Assembly (NCBI GenBank): GCA_029891385.1
Contig: CM057228.1
Coordinates: forward strand, 59,279,783-59,343,782
Direction: 5' to 3'
Length of the DNA: 64,000 nt
Source: Erythroxylum novogranatense
Taxonomy: Eukaryota > Streptophyta > Magnoliopsida > Malpighiales > Erythroxylaceae
Each line of letters starts with the position of its first letter. Position 1 is the first letter of the stretch. Shown in pieces: positions 12,231 to 24,399 of the stretch. The position numbers were made by a program, and so were the translations under genes. The notes below the pieces were generated by a model, which was given only the letters and a program-made list of their open reading frames with translations, did not search any database and was not told the origin of the DNA.

Positions 12231-13420
12231 GCCCATTTTTCATACAAAGGGTTAGACTCATATCATTTTAGCATTCCTGAAATGTATGTCATTCACATGC
12301 ATATCAATAGTATACACATGAATTATGATTTTAGACATATTGCAAAGATAGTATATGCACTCAATTGACAAATTCTAAAATATGAAAGGTTTAAAATGAT
12401 CATGATGTGAATTGGGTATTGTTTTGTCTTGGATTTTGGTTTGAATGATTACAAGTACTAAATTTTGAATTAATTGTTACCATTAGAAAAGTGATGAATT
12501 AAAATGTATATTTAGATTAGGAAAAATGCCAAGTGGCAAGACAAATTGACACATGGAAAATTAGGATTACTAAGCATACAAAATAAGTGACAAATGGCAT
12601 AGATAAATGAGTTACATTTGGCATAGGTAATTAATTGACAAATGACAGCAATGATTGAGTGACAAATGGAATAGTAACTAGCTGACATTTGGTAGCTTAT
12701 AGAGGGGATAACTGGCTTACATGCTTAGGGGCATATGTCAATGTAACATGGTGACATCTAGCATCTAAGGAGTTTGAAGCAGGAGTAGTTTCAGCTTTGT
12801 TTATTCTTTTTCTCTTTTCATCTCTCACCACCAAAACTTGTTTTTGCCTCCTATTCCTATGTCTTGCTTGAGCTATGCTAAATTACCACACCAAATACAT
12901 GCTTTTACCCTTCACAAGATAGCTAAAGAACTAGATTATTGTTGTCTTTTATCCTAGCTAAAAACCATCTAATTTCAACCTCGAATTTGGGATGATTTTA
13001 TATGCACGGAGGGCTAGGTAGACTTAATGAATTAAGCTAGAATTGGAAGCCAAATAAGTAAATAAATTTTTGTTCTTTATGGCATGTTATAATAGAAAGA
13101 TTATGATGATTGAATAGGGATAGATTGTAAATGATATTGATGTTGATGTTGAAGATGTGCTAGAAATGGAGAATGAATGGGTACTTTTCTGTTCTGTTTT
13201 TGCATATACCAAAATTATGTTGGAACCCATTTTTGGACTCTAACTTAGAGATCATAAAATGTGAGTTTAATCCAATGAAATCTCCTTAACCATCATCAGT
13301 TCATCTTCATTCTCATAACATCCTGAAAATTTTCCCATTTGATCAATTGATATACGACAACCAATTCTTATGATCATGTCCCCAATCATATTGTAGCTGT
13401 CAGATTTCTCTAGAAGCCAT
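12231..13420. other. Unassigned AT-rich, probably LTR-derived
   Basis: No supported gene. The first half has recurring TGACAAATGG-like words (12538-12700); near 12830 is a leader-like stretch rich in C and T. It may be another LTR fragment, but I found no second copy in the window to set its ends. Confidence 0.35.
12538..12700. repeat. Interspersed TGACAAATGG-type words
   Basis: TTGACACATGG, GTGACAAATGGCATAG, GTTACATTTGGCATAG, TTGACAAATGACAG, GTGACAAATGGAATAG and CTGACATTTGG recur at roughly 25-35-bp steps. Some look like inverted forms (ACATTTGG against CAAATG). Similar clusters occur in some plant gypsy LTRs; function unknown. Confidence 0.55.
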
Positions 13421-14093
13421 GGAGGGTTCACCGTGGCAAACAAATGGGATTAAGCCAGACGACCATTTGGGTGAAGTTCGCTGTGGCGAAGTCACCACTA
13501 AAAACCAAAATACCCTTGGGACAAATAAGTCGTGACGAACTCTTGGCTTCGCCGCAGTGAAGTTGTCAAAAAAATCACACCAAAATACCCTTACATCTTT
13601 CCTAACCTTACCCTCACTCTTAAATGTCCCAAATTCACTTCCTTTAATGCAACATCATTTCATAACCATTCAACTACTAATATTATTTCATCATACTCTC
13701 TAATCTCTACTCATTTAATTCATTACTTACAACTAATTCTCGTTCTTCACAATTTCCTATCTTTCTTTTCCATAAGATCTCACTTATATATCGACAATTT
13801 ATGTTCAAAATTAATAATCTCAAATCAATAACTTCCTTAAGTATGCCTAATTTCAACTCAACCTTATCCATTCACAATTCATATTTCAGTAACATCAAAA
13901 GTAAAGAGTTCTACAAAGCTTTAATCACATATAAACATGACATCATTCATTTAATACAAAATACACAGGGATGCTCATATTCGATATGCCACTAAAGCTA
14001 CCCAAAAATCAAACTAACTTAGTACAAAAACTAAATATCTTGTAGTTGCCAAATGCCTTTATGTTCTTGATCACTCGATCTCTCGCTCATCAC

Positions 14094-14831
14094 CTAAATA
14101 TGGGAGGGAACGGGGGTTGAGCTTGAAAGCTCATGGGTAATAAGTTTATAATGGAGAAATAAACAAAACCTTGAAAATATTCATTTGTCATAGGAAATTC
14201 ATATTAAGTTTATAAAGAACATGTTTGTCAAATTCTCGTTACGTAATCCAATTCACAAATAACATAATTTATGAATTCATCAACTTGTTCACAAAATCAT
14301 AAACACATAAGCACATCAAAATGATTTGGGTAGTCCAAAACAAAACGTACTACACATTTTCACAAAATGGTCTTGCGTAGTTGTGAACAGAACGTACTAT
14401 CGCAATTCCACAAATGGTCTTGCGTAGCCTTAAACTTATGGGAATCCGTGAAGGAGCTCCATGCCACTAGCAGGCAGGTGGGAGAAGCCTTTTGTTAAGG
14501 TATACTTGACTTAACTTAGGATACCACCGCAAACCCACATAACATGTATTTCATGACTTGCAAAACATATTGTCCTTAAAGGCATTTTTCAAAAACATGA
14601 TTCTCTTAACATTTTTCCATAAAGGCATATTTCAGAAACACAATTGTCCATGAATGTGAAATACATCACATGCATTTTCATGAACCAAATTCATATACCA
14701 AACATATAACAATTTCTCAAGTCATTCAAAAACAATAATACAACAATTATAAAGAAATTGGAAACATTTAATTCTCTTTCCTTTGAAAACATAGTTATGG
14801 TTCATTACTCAATTATAAACATGTAACCCAC
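14094..14831 (-). other. Putative intron-like segment in LTR fragment
   Basis: On the minus strand: AG/GTGGGTTAC at the right, CTCAAC plus a pyrimidine tract ending in TTTAG at the left, with the hairpin pair and GAGCT hairpin between. It is the same order as in the other gypsy LTRs. Confidence 0.45.
14349..14427 (-). other. Pair of LTR hairpins
   Basis: Plus-strand ACTACACA...TGCGTAGT (14349-14381, with one G-T pair) and CTATCGCA...TGCGTAG (14397-14427, with a one-base bulge) flank loops sharing CAAATGGTCT or CAAAATGGTCT. Both are followed on the minus strand by a GTACGTT-type word, as in the other LTR families. Confidence 0.6.
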
Positions 14832-15076
14832 CTTGAAATCCTTGCTTATAAACTTGCTCAAAGAGACCTCTCCCCTTGCTCCTTTTGTCTTTCTTGATTT
14901 CCTTTAACAATAGTCAAAAACTCCATTCAATAGGAATTCCAATTTAGATCCTAAAGAAACACATTCACTAAAACCTATGCATTTCCTAAACTTTTTGAAC
15001 TCAAAACCCTTTAAAAAATTTAGACTTTTTGGTCAATTTTCCACTATCATTATGATTAGGTAAATGAAGAAATTTG

Positions 15077-16453
15077 TGTTGGAGTTACGTAAATATAGTG
15101 CCCTGGAAAGCATGTGTATTTACATGTAACTTTAACTTCTTCAGTTACAGTTTTGTAATGAAAATATTTATTATTAATAAAACAAAAGAGTTTAGTTTTA
15201 TCTGTGTGAGCGTTATACATCTGGTCAAAAGGTACCAAGATTCTTTTGTAAGTAACATACACATACATAGAAAAGTATGGGAAACATGTATATTATTAGA
15301 ATCTGAATTAATTGATTCATAGTTGAATAATCAAGTTGGTTACTTGATTATGGTTTAGGTTCTAGTGTTGCGATTTATTTCCATATAAGTAAAGGAGTTT
15401 ACTTAAAGGGAATGATGAGTTTCATATCATGATAGTAGTAGACTATCGATAATGGCACTATTAAATGAATCTGAAATCAAGTATGGTTTCAAGAATAAAG
15501 TGGGTCGTTACTTTAATCTTAAAACATACAACTTAAGCATTCGCTTATTATGAACCATAATCTTGATGAGTGATGAACTCATATATGTTTCATTATAATT
15601 CTTGATATGATTGGAATGGATTTTTACAGAGTATTAATCTAATGTCTGCATGTTGGAATTATTAATTGAAACATATATCAGAGAACATTCACTCAAATCT
15701 GAGTTTATAAGCTTATCATCACTTACAGATGTTTTAAGGAGATCTGGTGATTAAGCGCACCGATGGTTTGATGGACTAGCTACCTATCAAGACTTGACAC
15801 CAAGATGAGATCTTGTGTGTTAATCACCATATAATGTAAAACGGGAGATCTAGAAGAAAAAACCAACATAAGGGTAAAATGGTAATTTTACCCTTTGTTG
15901 TTCGGATGGCTATAATAAGGTTCTAAATAGGGTTTACAATTGGACATAAAATATGTATTATCATAATATTTAATAATTCAAGAGTTCAACTAATTGTCTT
16001 TAGTGGAATGACATTTAATTAATAAGCTAGAATTAATTCTGGGCTTATTGGAGCTTGAATTATCAAAATCTAATAAGATTCCCCACCTGGCTTGAAGGAA
16101 GGTTATCAAGCTAAGTAAGAAATATAAATGGAGGTTTTAGAAGCCCATAATTGAATGTTAGGCTTGGTCTAATTAATGGTTAATTAGAAGCCCAAATGTA
16201 CATTTAGAAATGGGCTAGATTTTGGTTTAATTTATTTAATTAGATTAATTATATTAAAACAATTTTTTAAAAGGAGAAGTAGCAATTTCAGTTTTGTTAG
16301 GTGAAATGTGAAGCTACACATTTGACATTAAAATGCTAAAATAAAGATGATCTTTATTATGTTTTATCATCATTAAATGGAGTTATGAACTTACCATTAA
16401 ATGGTTTAATGGTTATCTTTTAATGTTAGCATGTAACCTCTTTGCATTTATTA
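15077..16453 (+). repeat. Copia B 5' LTR, left part
   Basis: Starts TGTTGGAGTTACGTAAATA, matches the LTRs at 10545, 33301 and 34709, and is interrupted at 16454 by the outer gypsy solo LTR. An AATAAAAC word near 15175 may be a processing or promoter element; this is only a guess. Confidence 0.93.
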
Positions 16454-17444
16454 TGTTGAGCCTGGGTCCAAAATTCCCTATTCTCGAGGTGGCCCCTCGG
16501 GCTACGCGGCGTTGAAGGACTAGCTCGCCGCGGCGAGCTCCCAAACATTCTAACCTGATCCCAACATCCATACACTTTCAAAACAAACACATACATACAC
16601 ACATTCTACACATGGATTCCATCTATGAATTTAAACACCCCATAAACCAAGGGGCTTCATGCCATAACAATCCGGAGGAAATTCAACAAGAATTCTTAAA
16701 AATAGCTTAATACATGTCAAAGTTTGAATTCAAAATACATGAGAAAGCCCAATGATGATATGCCTGGAGGGCCAACCAAAATACTAACATAAGACAAAAG
16801 CTCCTAATTATCTTGGAGTTTCCGATGCCTTGCAAGATCAGCGATCGTCTCGTTCTGCACCTGAGGAGTGGGAGATAATGGGGTGAGCTGTGAAGCTCAA
16901 TGGCATATACATTTATAGCCATTAGCAACGAGCCACACATTCCAGCGTATATATGTATATACAAGCATAAACAAGTCAACATCCATCAATTTACAATCAT
17001 CACAATAACATGTCATGTGATTTCACGATATAACAATTAATATGCGTCATGCCCAACAAATCAATAATATATGCACAACAAATGGCTCGAGAGTTCCGTA
17101 GAACAGTCCGGATAAACTGAAGTTTATACCGTAAACTATCCGAGTCTGATTTCTCAAGATCTCGTGGCCTTAAGCGGGCAGCCGGGAGAAGGCTATACGC
17201 CGACGTGCACGTGACTAACTATCCGTTACTCTCTCGCCCACACAAAGCACATAATCATTTATTTCATACTCAATTCATTTTATCAAAGCTCTTGCAAAAT
17301 GTCAAAATATTTGCCAAGGCAATTCATAATAACAATCTCGATGCATTTGCAACGATGTCCATAAATCAAAACAAGCAATGCCACATACACATGCAAGCAA
17401 GCATACACATTTTGCCCATATACACAACAACCATAAATATATTA

Positions 17445-19647
17445 TGTTAGACCCCAAATTTTTTTATGATAATATTAAGCATGGATTTTGATAATTATGT
17501 GTTTATGGTTTAGTTTGATTTATTTTGGGAGTATTAGTGGATAATTGAGGTATATTTGCATTTTATGAGGTTTAAATGAGAATTAGAGGATTTAATTATG
17601 TGAGGGCAATTTGGGAAGTTCATTTATGTTGTATGGGTTTAGACTTGTATAGAGGGGTAAGATAGTCATTATTGCATGTCTTAGGTTAAAAGGAAAAGAA
17701 AGGAATGGAAAGAAAAGAGAAAAAGGAAAGAAAAGAAGAAGGAAAGAATAGAGAAGTGCCGACGGTGGAAGGAGAAGAGAAGAGGAAAAAGGGTTTGTGA
17801 TTTCGGCAAGTTTCAACGATTTTAGAGCTTCAATCGGTAAGTTTAGCACCTTTCTATCTTGTTTCTGGATGGATTAAAAAGTTAGATAGCTTGGATTGAG
17901 TATAACGAAGGTTTTAGGGTTTTTGGGTGAAAATGTAGAGATTTCCTTAGGTTGATGTGTTTGTGTTGGATTTGAAGCTTTGAATGGGTTAGAATGGTAG
18001 TAGAAGACTTGATCTATATTGTGGGTGTGTTGCATTTGAGTTTGGGAGCAAAATGAAGTCAGAAAATGCAGAAAAGAGGGGTTTGGAGTCGAAGCTCCGA
18101 CCCGCACGTCGCGACGTGCGCAAGAGCACGTCGCGGCGTGCGATGCAAACGGATGACGCCGCGTGCACCATGTACGTCGTCATGGCGTGTGAAGAAAGAT
18201 AGTGTGCACGCCTTGTGGCGTCTGAGTGATGAAACATGCCTTGGCGCGCAATTTTGTGCTGCGTCATGGTAGTAGGGTCATTCGCCGCGGCGAATCCCCT
18301 TTGTTTCCAAAAGTGAGATTTTTATATTTATGGGGATATCTTTTGGTGTGGATGTTCGATTGAGGTGATTTTGGATTCATTGTGATCTAGAAATAAAAGA
18401 CTACGAGTTGTATGAAAAAGGAAAGTTCAAAAATTTCTTCGAAGGATTCGAGAATTTAGATGGGAGTCGGATGGAGACTTTTAGTGTTTTGCTTTCTACT
18501 TTTTGAGCTTTATTGAATATTTGTTATAGATATTAATTGTATGGAAACTTGGTTTATTACAGGGAACCAAGCTGATTTGACCTAATCGCAAGAGGAAGGA
18601 TGACAGTGAGTCTGATACTCAAGCGATACTAGGTGGGTAATATGTTTATGGTTATTGTGTGTATGGGCAATTGCATGATGTGTGTTTGCTTGCATTATAT
18701 GACATTGCTTTTATTGAATTACATGAGAGATGTGAAAATGCTTTTGATTATAATTATGCATGGATTGATAGGCTTTTATGGCAATGGACACGAATGAAAA
18801 TTAAGAAAATGTGAAACATGCTTTGAGCATGGATTGAATAGACTATGTGCTTTGTTTGGGTAAGAGAGTTACGGATGGAGTCACGTGCACGTTGACAGTA
18901 AAGCCTTCTCCTGGCTGCCCGCTTGTGGCAACGAGATTCTTGAGAAATCGGACTCGGATAGATTACGGATCTACCTTTGGTTCATCCAGATGGATTACGG
19001 AACTCTCGAGCCAATTATGTGTGCATTCACGATTGATTTGATGAGCATAATTGCATAATGATTGCTATGTTGAGAAATAGAGATTGAATGACATATGCTT
19101 ATATGAATGCGAATCATGTGATGAATCTTGATCTGCTAGTGATCTATGAATAAATATGTATATGCTTGATTGTGTGGCTCGTTGCCAATGGCTATAAGCG
19201 TATATGCCATGAGCCTTGACTCACCCCATTACTCTCTCCCTCCTCAGTGCGGATCGAGGCAGTGTCAACCTTGCGGGGCATCGGAAACTTCAAGCTAGCT
19301 AGGAATTTGTTAAGTTAGTAATTTGGTTGGCCTACGAGCATTTCACATGGAGCATACTTTTGTATTTTGAGACTTCATTTTCTTTTGTATTCTGTTGCAT
19401 TTCGAGAATATTGTTAAATTTCTTTGAATGCAAATGACAGTTGGCTTATGCATGTGGAATGATTAATGCATGTTTAGAATGCACGTGTAGAATATGTATA
19501 TGTATGAGTATATGTATGTGTGAATCGAATCGAATGGTTCTTTATATGGATGTTGGGATCGGGTCCGATGGCATATGGAGCGTCCGTCGCAGGCGCAGCC
19601 CGAGGGGCCGGCCTCGGGAATCGAGGATCCGGGACCCGGGCCTAACA
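17445..19647 (+). repeat. Gypsy B 5' LTR
   Basis: TGTTAGACCCC to GGCCTAACA, 2203 bp. It contains a purine-rich leader (17690-17790) ending in GTAAGT at 17837, the perfect palindrome GCACGTCGCGACGTGC (18104-18119) plus a one-mismatch copy (18126-18141), and a GC-rich terminal block. The GAGCT hairpin seen in the 3' LTR is damaged here (19210-19221). Confidence 0.95.
18633..19247 (+). other. Putative intron-like segment in gypsy B 5' LTR
   Basis: AG/GTGGGTAA at 18631-18638 to TCCTCAG at 19241-19247 after a pyrimidine-rich tract with CTCAC. A possible preceding acceptor, TTTATTACAG, ends at 18562, which would leave a purine-rich exon of about 70 nt between 18563 and 18632. Confidence 0.5.
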
Positions 19648-19665
19648 TATTTGGTATCAGAGCCT
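19648..19665 (+). other. Primer binding site, Met-tRNA type
   Basis: TGGTATCAGAGCC begins at 19652, four bases after the LTR end. It matches the initiator Met-tRNA complement used by many plant LTR elements. Confidence 0.93.
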
Positions 19666-19808
19666 AGGTTTAGTGTCCTTGGCTTAGCATGCATATAGGA
19701 TTGTGTGATATCTGATTACTTGTCGCATTGATTTCGTGACATGCATCACATGCATACATGTAGATTGTCATATAGCTAATCCGTAGTGTTTACGTTTGAA
19801 GGAGTACG

Positions 19809-21068
19809 ATGCCACCTCGTAGAAGGACGCGAGGAGTTATCTGAGGATCTGCTTTTGACTCTCCTGCGAGAGAGGAGAGGGATCGATGAGTCGATAGCCC
19901 TGTGGAATCTTGAGGCTTACGTAGGGCTAGGTAGTGAGCCCGTTTTGTCGCCGACTCAGGAGTCGCCAGTTTCACAGGAGCTAGTGCCTCTATTAGATTC
20001 GAGATTGTTCCAGGCCTTTACTCAGGCATTCGTGCGAGCTATGGGTCGATGCCCTGACCTTCTGCGTGTTGATTCGAGAAGGCGAGCGATTTGATAGATT
20101 GAGAAAGTATGGGCGATTGATTTCTTTGGGACATCGATCTGAAGAAAGTGAGACTTGGTTGAGGAAGGCGAGAGAGTGCTCGACGGATGGAGTGTGAGGA
20201 TGACGAGAGGGTCATCTATCTGGCGAGTTTGCTTGAGGAGATGCACTTCATTGGTGGGAAGCTGTGCGGAGTCGAGATGAGGCGATAGGGTTGGCGTGGC
20301 GAGGATTTTGTGGTTGTTTTCGGGAAGAAGTACATCGGTATATATTCAGTGAAGCGAGAGGAGTTCCTCGGTTTGACTCGAGAGGGATATGTCGGTGAGC
20401 AGTATGAGTGTTGGTTCACGCAGTTGGCGAGTATGCCTCCGATCTAATCTTTGGCGAATTTGCCGGATGTCGCGAGTTTGAGTCAGTCTACACAGCTATC
20501 GAGGAGAAGGTTATAGTCATAATTTACGTGATTTCCAGTAATTTGGTTGAGGCGACTACGAGGTTGAGAATATTGAGAATATCAAGAGTGCTGTGAACAA
20601 GAAGAGAAAGGGCAGAGAGCAGTCCAGGAGAGGAGGTAGCACTAGTACTCCTATGCCAGACAGGAGTGCTAGGAGCTTCCCAGTTCATTCAGAGGAGAGG
20701 AGCAGTGGTGCGAGCCGACCTAGGTCGATGAGGACTTCTACTGTTTCTCACCAAGCTTCAACGGTGGGTGGCGGTAGAAGAGGAGAGGGAGATAGATCGT
20801 TTATCCCGACGTGTGAGCACTGCGGGAAAGCTCATAGAGGAGAGTGCTTGAGGACCGCAGGGAGCTTGTTTCAGCTGTGGGAGAAGGACACATTGCCAGA
20901 GAGTGTCCTCAGCCTCCACAACAGGAGAGAGGTCAGATGCCAGCTCTGAGGAGGACAGAGACCATAGGTCAGAGGAATGGGACAGAGGTTGGTAGTTACG
21001 ATCTTTGCCGGGAGGCGAATCTTCGGGGAGACCGAGAGGCGAGGCACCCAGCTAGGGTGTTTCGATGA
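19809..21068 (+). pseudogene. Gypsy B gag, broken
   Basis: Likely start ATG at 19809 (MPPRRRTRG). A stop follows within about 12 codons, and the body is split among frames. The frame 20593-20949 holds a Ser/Arg-rich linker and a first zinc-knuckle-like motif, CEHCGKAHRGEC (20812-20850). A second knuckle, starting CFSCG at about 20868, is shifted by one base so that its end, GHIARECPQP, lies in another frame. Gag packages element RNA in the particle. The breaks are mostly one- or two-base indels. Confidence 0.85.
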
Positions 21069-21115
21069 CTAGGGAGGATCTTTGAGACCGCACGAGATGT
21101 TGTCACAGATGCAGT

Positions 21116-22003
21116 GTGATGTTATTTTATGATGATGTGATAGTTTTGATTGATCCGGGTTCTACTCATTCATTTGTTTCCTCGAGTAGACCCATGTGTG
21201 ATTTGATTGTGAGCCCATTGGATACTCCGCTGATGGTGAGTACTCCAATCGGCCAATGTATTGTGATTAGTCAAGTATATAGAGGTTGTGAAATTCGCAT
21301 TGGTGGAGAACTTCTAGTGGTCGATTTGATGCCACTGAAGATGAGCGGTTTAGATGTGATTTTGGGCATGGATACATTGGAAAAGTACAATGCCCATTTG
21401 GATTGTAAACAGAAGACAGTGGAGTTTGAATTGGATGATGGCAGAAGAGTAGTGGTTACTGGGGACAAGAAAGCGAGTCCGCCTAGGATTGTGTCAGCAT
21501 TGACAGCGGAGAAGATGATGAGTAAGGGTTGTGAGGCGTTTCTGGCTTATATGATAGACTCTAGAGCTGATAGAGGGAAGCTGGAGGATATTCCAGTAGT
21601 CAGGGATTTTTCCATTGAGCTTGTGTCAGGTACCAGGCCGATTTCGATTCCGCCTTATCGGATGGCTCCGGCGGAATTGAAAGAGCTTAAGGAGCAATTG
21701 GAGGAGTTATTAGAGAAGGGGTTTATTAGACCGAGCTCTTCGCCTTGGGGAGCTCCGGTCTTATTTGTGAAGAAGAAAGATGGCTCATTGAGAATGTGTG
21801 TGGATTACAGGAAGTTGAATCATGTAACAGTGAAGAACAAGTATTCGCTTCCTCGCATTGATGATCTGTTTGATCAATTGCAAGGAGCGAGAGTCTTTTC
21901 GAAGATAGATTTGAGATCGGGATATCATCAGCTACGGATTAAGGAGTCGGATGTGTCGAGTCTGCTTTCAGGACTCGGTATGGACATTTTGAGTTTTTGG
22001 TGA
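21116..22003 (+). pseudogene. Gypsy B protease and N-terminal RT
   Basis: The longest open frame in the window, 295 codons. It contains the protease active-site region [13 protein letters not shown] (about residues 10-22), [19 protein letters not shown] in the protease C-terminus, then the RT start: [36 protein letters not shown] and [11 protein letters not shown]. The protease cleaves the polyprotein and RT copies the RNA. The first codon is not a real start; the frame continues from gag. A frameshift near 21960-22000 separates it from the RT core. The DPGS form of the active site occurs in related plant gypsy elements. Confidence 0.93.
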
Positions 22004-22476
22004 TGCCTTTCGGATTGACGAATGGTCCGATAGCATTTATGGATTTGATGAATCGAGTTTTTAAGCCATTCTTGGACCAATTTATCATTGTCTTTATTGA
22101 TGATATATTGGTGTATTCCAAGAGTGATGAACAACATGAGGAGCATTTGAGGATGGCTTTGGAGACCTTGAGAAGCAATGAGTTGTATGCCAAATTCGAG
22201 AAATGCGAATTTTGGCTGAGGGAAGTTTCATTTCTTGGACACGTGATCTTAGAACAAGGAGTTCATGTGGATCCAAAGAAGATAGAAGCAGTTGTGAGTT
22301 GGGAAGCGCTGAAGAATGTGGCAGAAGTGAGGACCTTTTTGGGTTTAGCAGGCTATTACGGAGATTTATGGAGGATTCTCTATGATATCCGCTCCGATGT
22401 GAAATTCTTGAGGAAGAATCGGAAGTTTGATTGGAGTGAGGAGTGTCGGAGGAGCTTGAGAGCTCGGCTTCAGTTG
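21997..22476 (+). pseudogene. Gypsy B RT core
   Basis: Starts [20 protein letters not shown] and holds the catalytic FIDD (22093-22104) in [14 protein letters not shown], then [37 protein letters not shown] and [15 protein letters not shown]. The order is typical of gypsy RT fingers, palm and thumb. Frame is shifted relative to 21116-22003, and a stop at 22477 cuts it off before RNase H. Confidence 0.93.
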
Positions 22477-22850
22477 TGAGTGCCCGATTTTGATTTTGCC
22501 ATCGGGTGATGAGGTTATTCGGTATATAGTGATGCTTGAGGAAGGGTCTCGGATGTGTTTTGATGCGAGGAGATCGGGTAATTGCATATGCTTGGCGATT
22601 GGCGTAGTATGAGCTGAATTATCCGATGCACGATTTGGAGTTAGCGGTGATTTTGCCTTGAAGATTTGGAGGCATTATTTGTATGGAGTTTAGACTCGGA
22701 TCTTCACCGATCATAAGAGTCAAGTATTCTTGAGTCGAAGGAATTGAATTTGAGGCGCGGAGGTGGTTGGAGCTCTAAAGGATTATGATTTCTTGATTGA
22801 GTATCATCGGGCAAGGCCAATGTTGTGGCGGATGCCTGAGTAGGAAATCG
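22477..22850 (+). pseudogene. Gypsy B RNase H, broken
   Basis: Short pieces in several frames: a GCVL-like word near 22550, then RHYLYG and IFTDHKS-like words near 22670-22715, then an ANVVADA motif near 22820 at the RNase H-integrase border. The words keep their gypsy order, but single-base losses break every frame. Confidence 0.75.
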
Positions 22851-23900
22851 TCGATTGCTCATGTTCGATCGGTTTATCTTCCTTTATTGGAAGAGATGGC
22901 CAAGCTTAGGATAAGCTTGACTCAGGAAGAGCCGGATTGTCTTCTGGCTAATTTTCGAGTGAGGCCGATGCTGAAGGAAAAGGTTAGGGAATTGCAGACT
23001 CAGGATGCGAATTTGAGCAAGCTCGAGGATGAGATTCGGAAGGCAAGGTTTACGAGATCGATGTGCGGGATGTGGATGATGACGGTTGGGAGTAGGTTGT
23101 GTATTCTGATGTGAAGGAAGTTAAAGTGAGATTATGGATGAGGCACACAATCGCCTTATGCCATGCATCCGAGTAGCACCGGGATGTATCGGATTTGAGA
23201 GAGCACTTTTGGTGGAAAGGTATGAAGAGGGATATCGCGAGTTAAATCGATGAAGTGTCTAGTGTGTCGATGAAGTCAAAATTTGAACATCGGGCACCTT
23301 GGGCAAGTTGAGGCCGTTACCTATTCCGGAGTGGAAGTGGCAGCAGTGACGATGGACTTTTGATGGGATTGCCCGGGACGGCAGGAGACATGATGCCATA
23401 TGGGTGATTGTGGATAGGTTGACTAAGTCACCCACTTTTGGCGATTGACGGTGATTCTTTGCATGTGTTGGCAAAGAAGTATGTTGATGAGATAGTGAGA
23501 TTGCATGGGATTCGGATTCGATTGTGTCGGATCGAGATCCTCGGTTCGCCGAGGTTTTGGGGCGGTTGCGAGGAAGCTTTGGGGACAAAGCTGAATTTGA
23601 TCTGACTTTTCACCCTCGGACGGATGATCGATCGGAGAGGACTATTCGGACACTTGAGGGATGCTTGGGCTTGTGTGATGGATTTTGGAGGAGCATGGGA
23701 TGAGCATTTGCCGTTGGTGAATTAAACACAATAATTCGTACCATTCGAGCATTGGATGGCTCCATATGAGGCATTGTATGGGTGGAGGTGTAGGACTCCG
23801 ATCTGTTGGGATGAGGAAGGAGAGGCAATTGAAAGGACGATTTAATTCGGATGGTGTTGAGAAAGTCAATCGATTAAGCAACGGATTAAAGCGACCGGGA
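22797..23900 (+). pseudogene. Gypsy B integrase, broken
   Basis: The frame 22797-23114 begins with LSRKSS and continues through AKLRISLTQEEPDCLLANF and KEKVRELQTQDANLSKLEDE, the normal lead-in to gypsy integrase. Beyond it are the zinc-binding remnant MHPSSTGMYR (23162) and a GHDAIWVIVDRLTKS-like core region near 23385-23430, each in a different frame. Integrase inserts the element copy into the host. The long minus-strand frames over this region (for example 23642-24079) are shadows. Confidence 0.8.
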
Positions 23901-24079
23901 CGGGATGAAGAGTTATGTTGATGCTCACCGAAAGGAGATGGAGTATGAGGTCGGTGAAAGTGTTCCTTAAGACATCTCCTTGGAAAGGAGTTTTGAGATT
24001 GAAGAAGGGAAGTTGAGTCAGGTATGTGGGTCCTTATGAGATCCTTGAGAGGATTGGACCACTCGCCTCTGATTAGCAT

Positions 24080-24385
24080 TACCTTGAATTATCGCAGATT
24101 CACGATGTTTTCCATGTGTCCATGTTGAGGAGGTATAGATCGGATCCTTCTCACATCATTCATTTGGTGAGGTTGATTCTTGAGATGATTTGAGTTATGA
24201 GGAACTTCGAGTCTGATTTTGGATACAAAGGACAAGGTTCTCGGGAACAAGGCAGTTCGGTTGGTCGAGGTCTATGGAGGAATCATTGATGAGGAGGCTA
24301 CATAGGAGCCATTGGAGGCTATGCGGGAGAAGTATCCGTATCTCTTCGATGATTCAGGTAAATTTCGAGGACGGAATTTCTTTTA
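24080..24385 (+). pseudogene. Gypsy B integrase tail with chromodomain-like end
   Basis: Words HDVFHVSMLRRY (24103), LGNKAVRLVEVYGG (24240) and MREKYPYLFDDSG (24330) correspond in order to the C-terminus of plant chromoviral integrases, where a chromodomain guides integration to particular chromatin. The reading shifts frame, and a stop replaces the residue after EEAT. The assignment of a true chromodomain is by position and the ending; its fold cannot be confirmed here. Confidence 0.65.
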
Positions 24386-24399
24386 AGAGGGGGAAAAAT
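24386..24399 (+). other. Polypurine tract of gypsy B
   Basis: AAGAGGGGGAAAAA lies directly before the 3' LTR TGTTAGACCCC and would prime plus-strand DNA synthesis. Confidence 0.92.

Larger units (their letters stand above)
13421..15076 (-). mobile_element. Gypsy LTR fragment, minus strand
   Basis: Read on the minus strand, it follows the solo LTR at 3394-7459 from about its position 5640 onward: AAATTGACC, the donor-like AGGTGGGTTAC box at 14823-14832, GCCACTAGCAGGCAGG (complement) near 14463, two hairpins at 14349-14427, and GAGCT-tgaa-AGCTC near 14120. The far end (13421-13560) contains GC-rich cores such as TTCGCTGTGGCGAA. Both ends are truncated; the right end is cut by copia B at 15077. 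Confidence 0.7.

Noticed and set aside
13532..13995. Two plus-strand frames of 99 and 64 codons
   Set aside because: Low-complexity Ser/Leu/Ile-rich translations from an AT-rich minus-strand LTR fragment, with no motif.
19441..19698. 85-codon frame repeated at 26225-26686
   Set aside because: It lies in both gypsy B LTR ends; repetition reflects LTR identity, and the longer version runs into flanking sequence.
23259..24079. Long minus-strand frames (109, 72 and 145 codons)
   Set aside because: They are shadows of the gypsy B integrase region on the plus strand, which carries the recognisable motifs.
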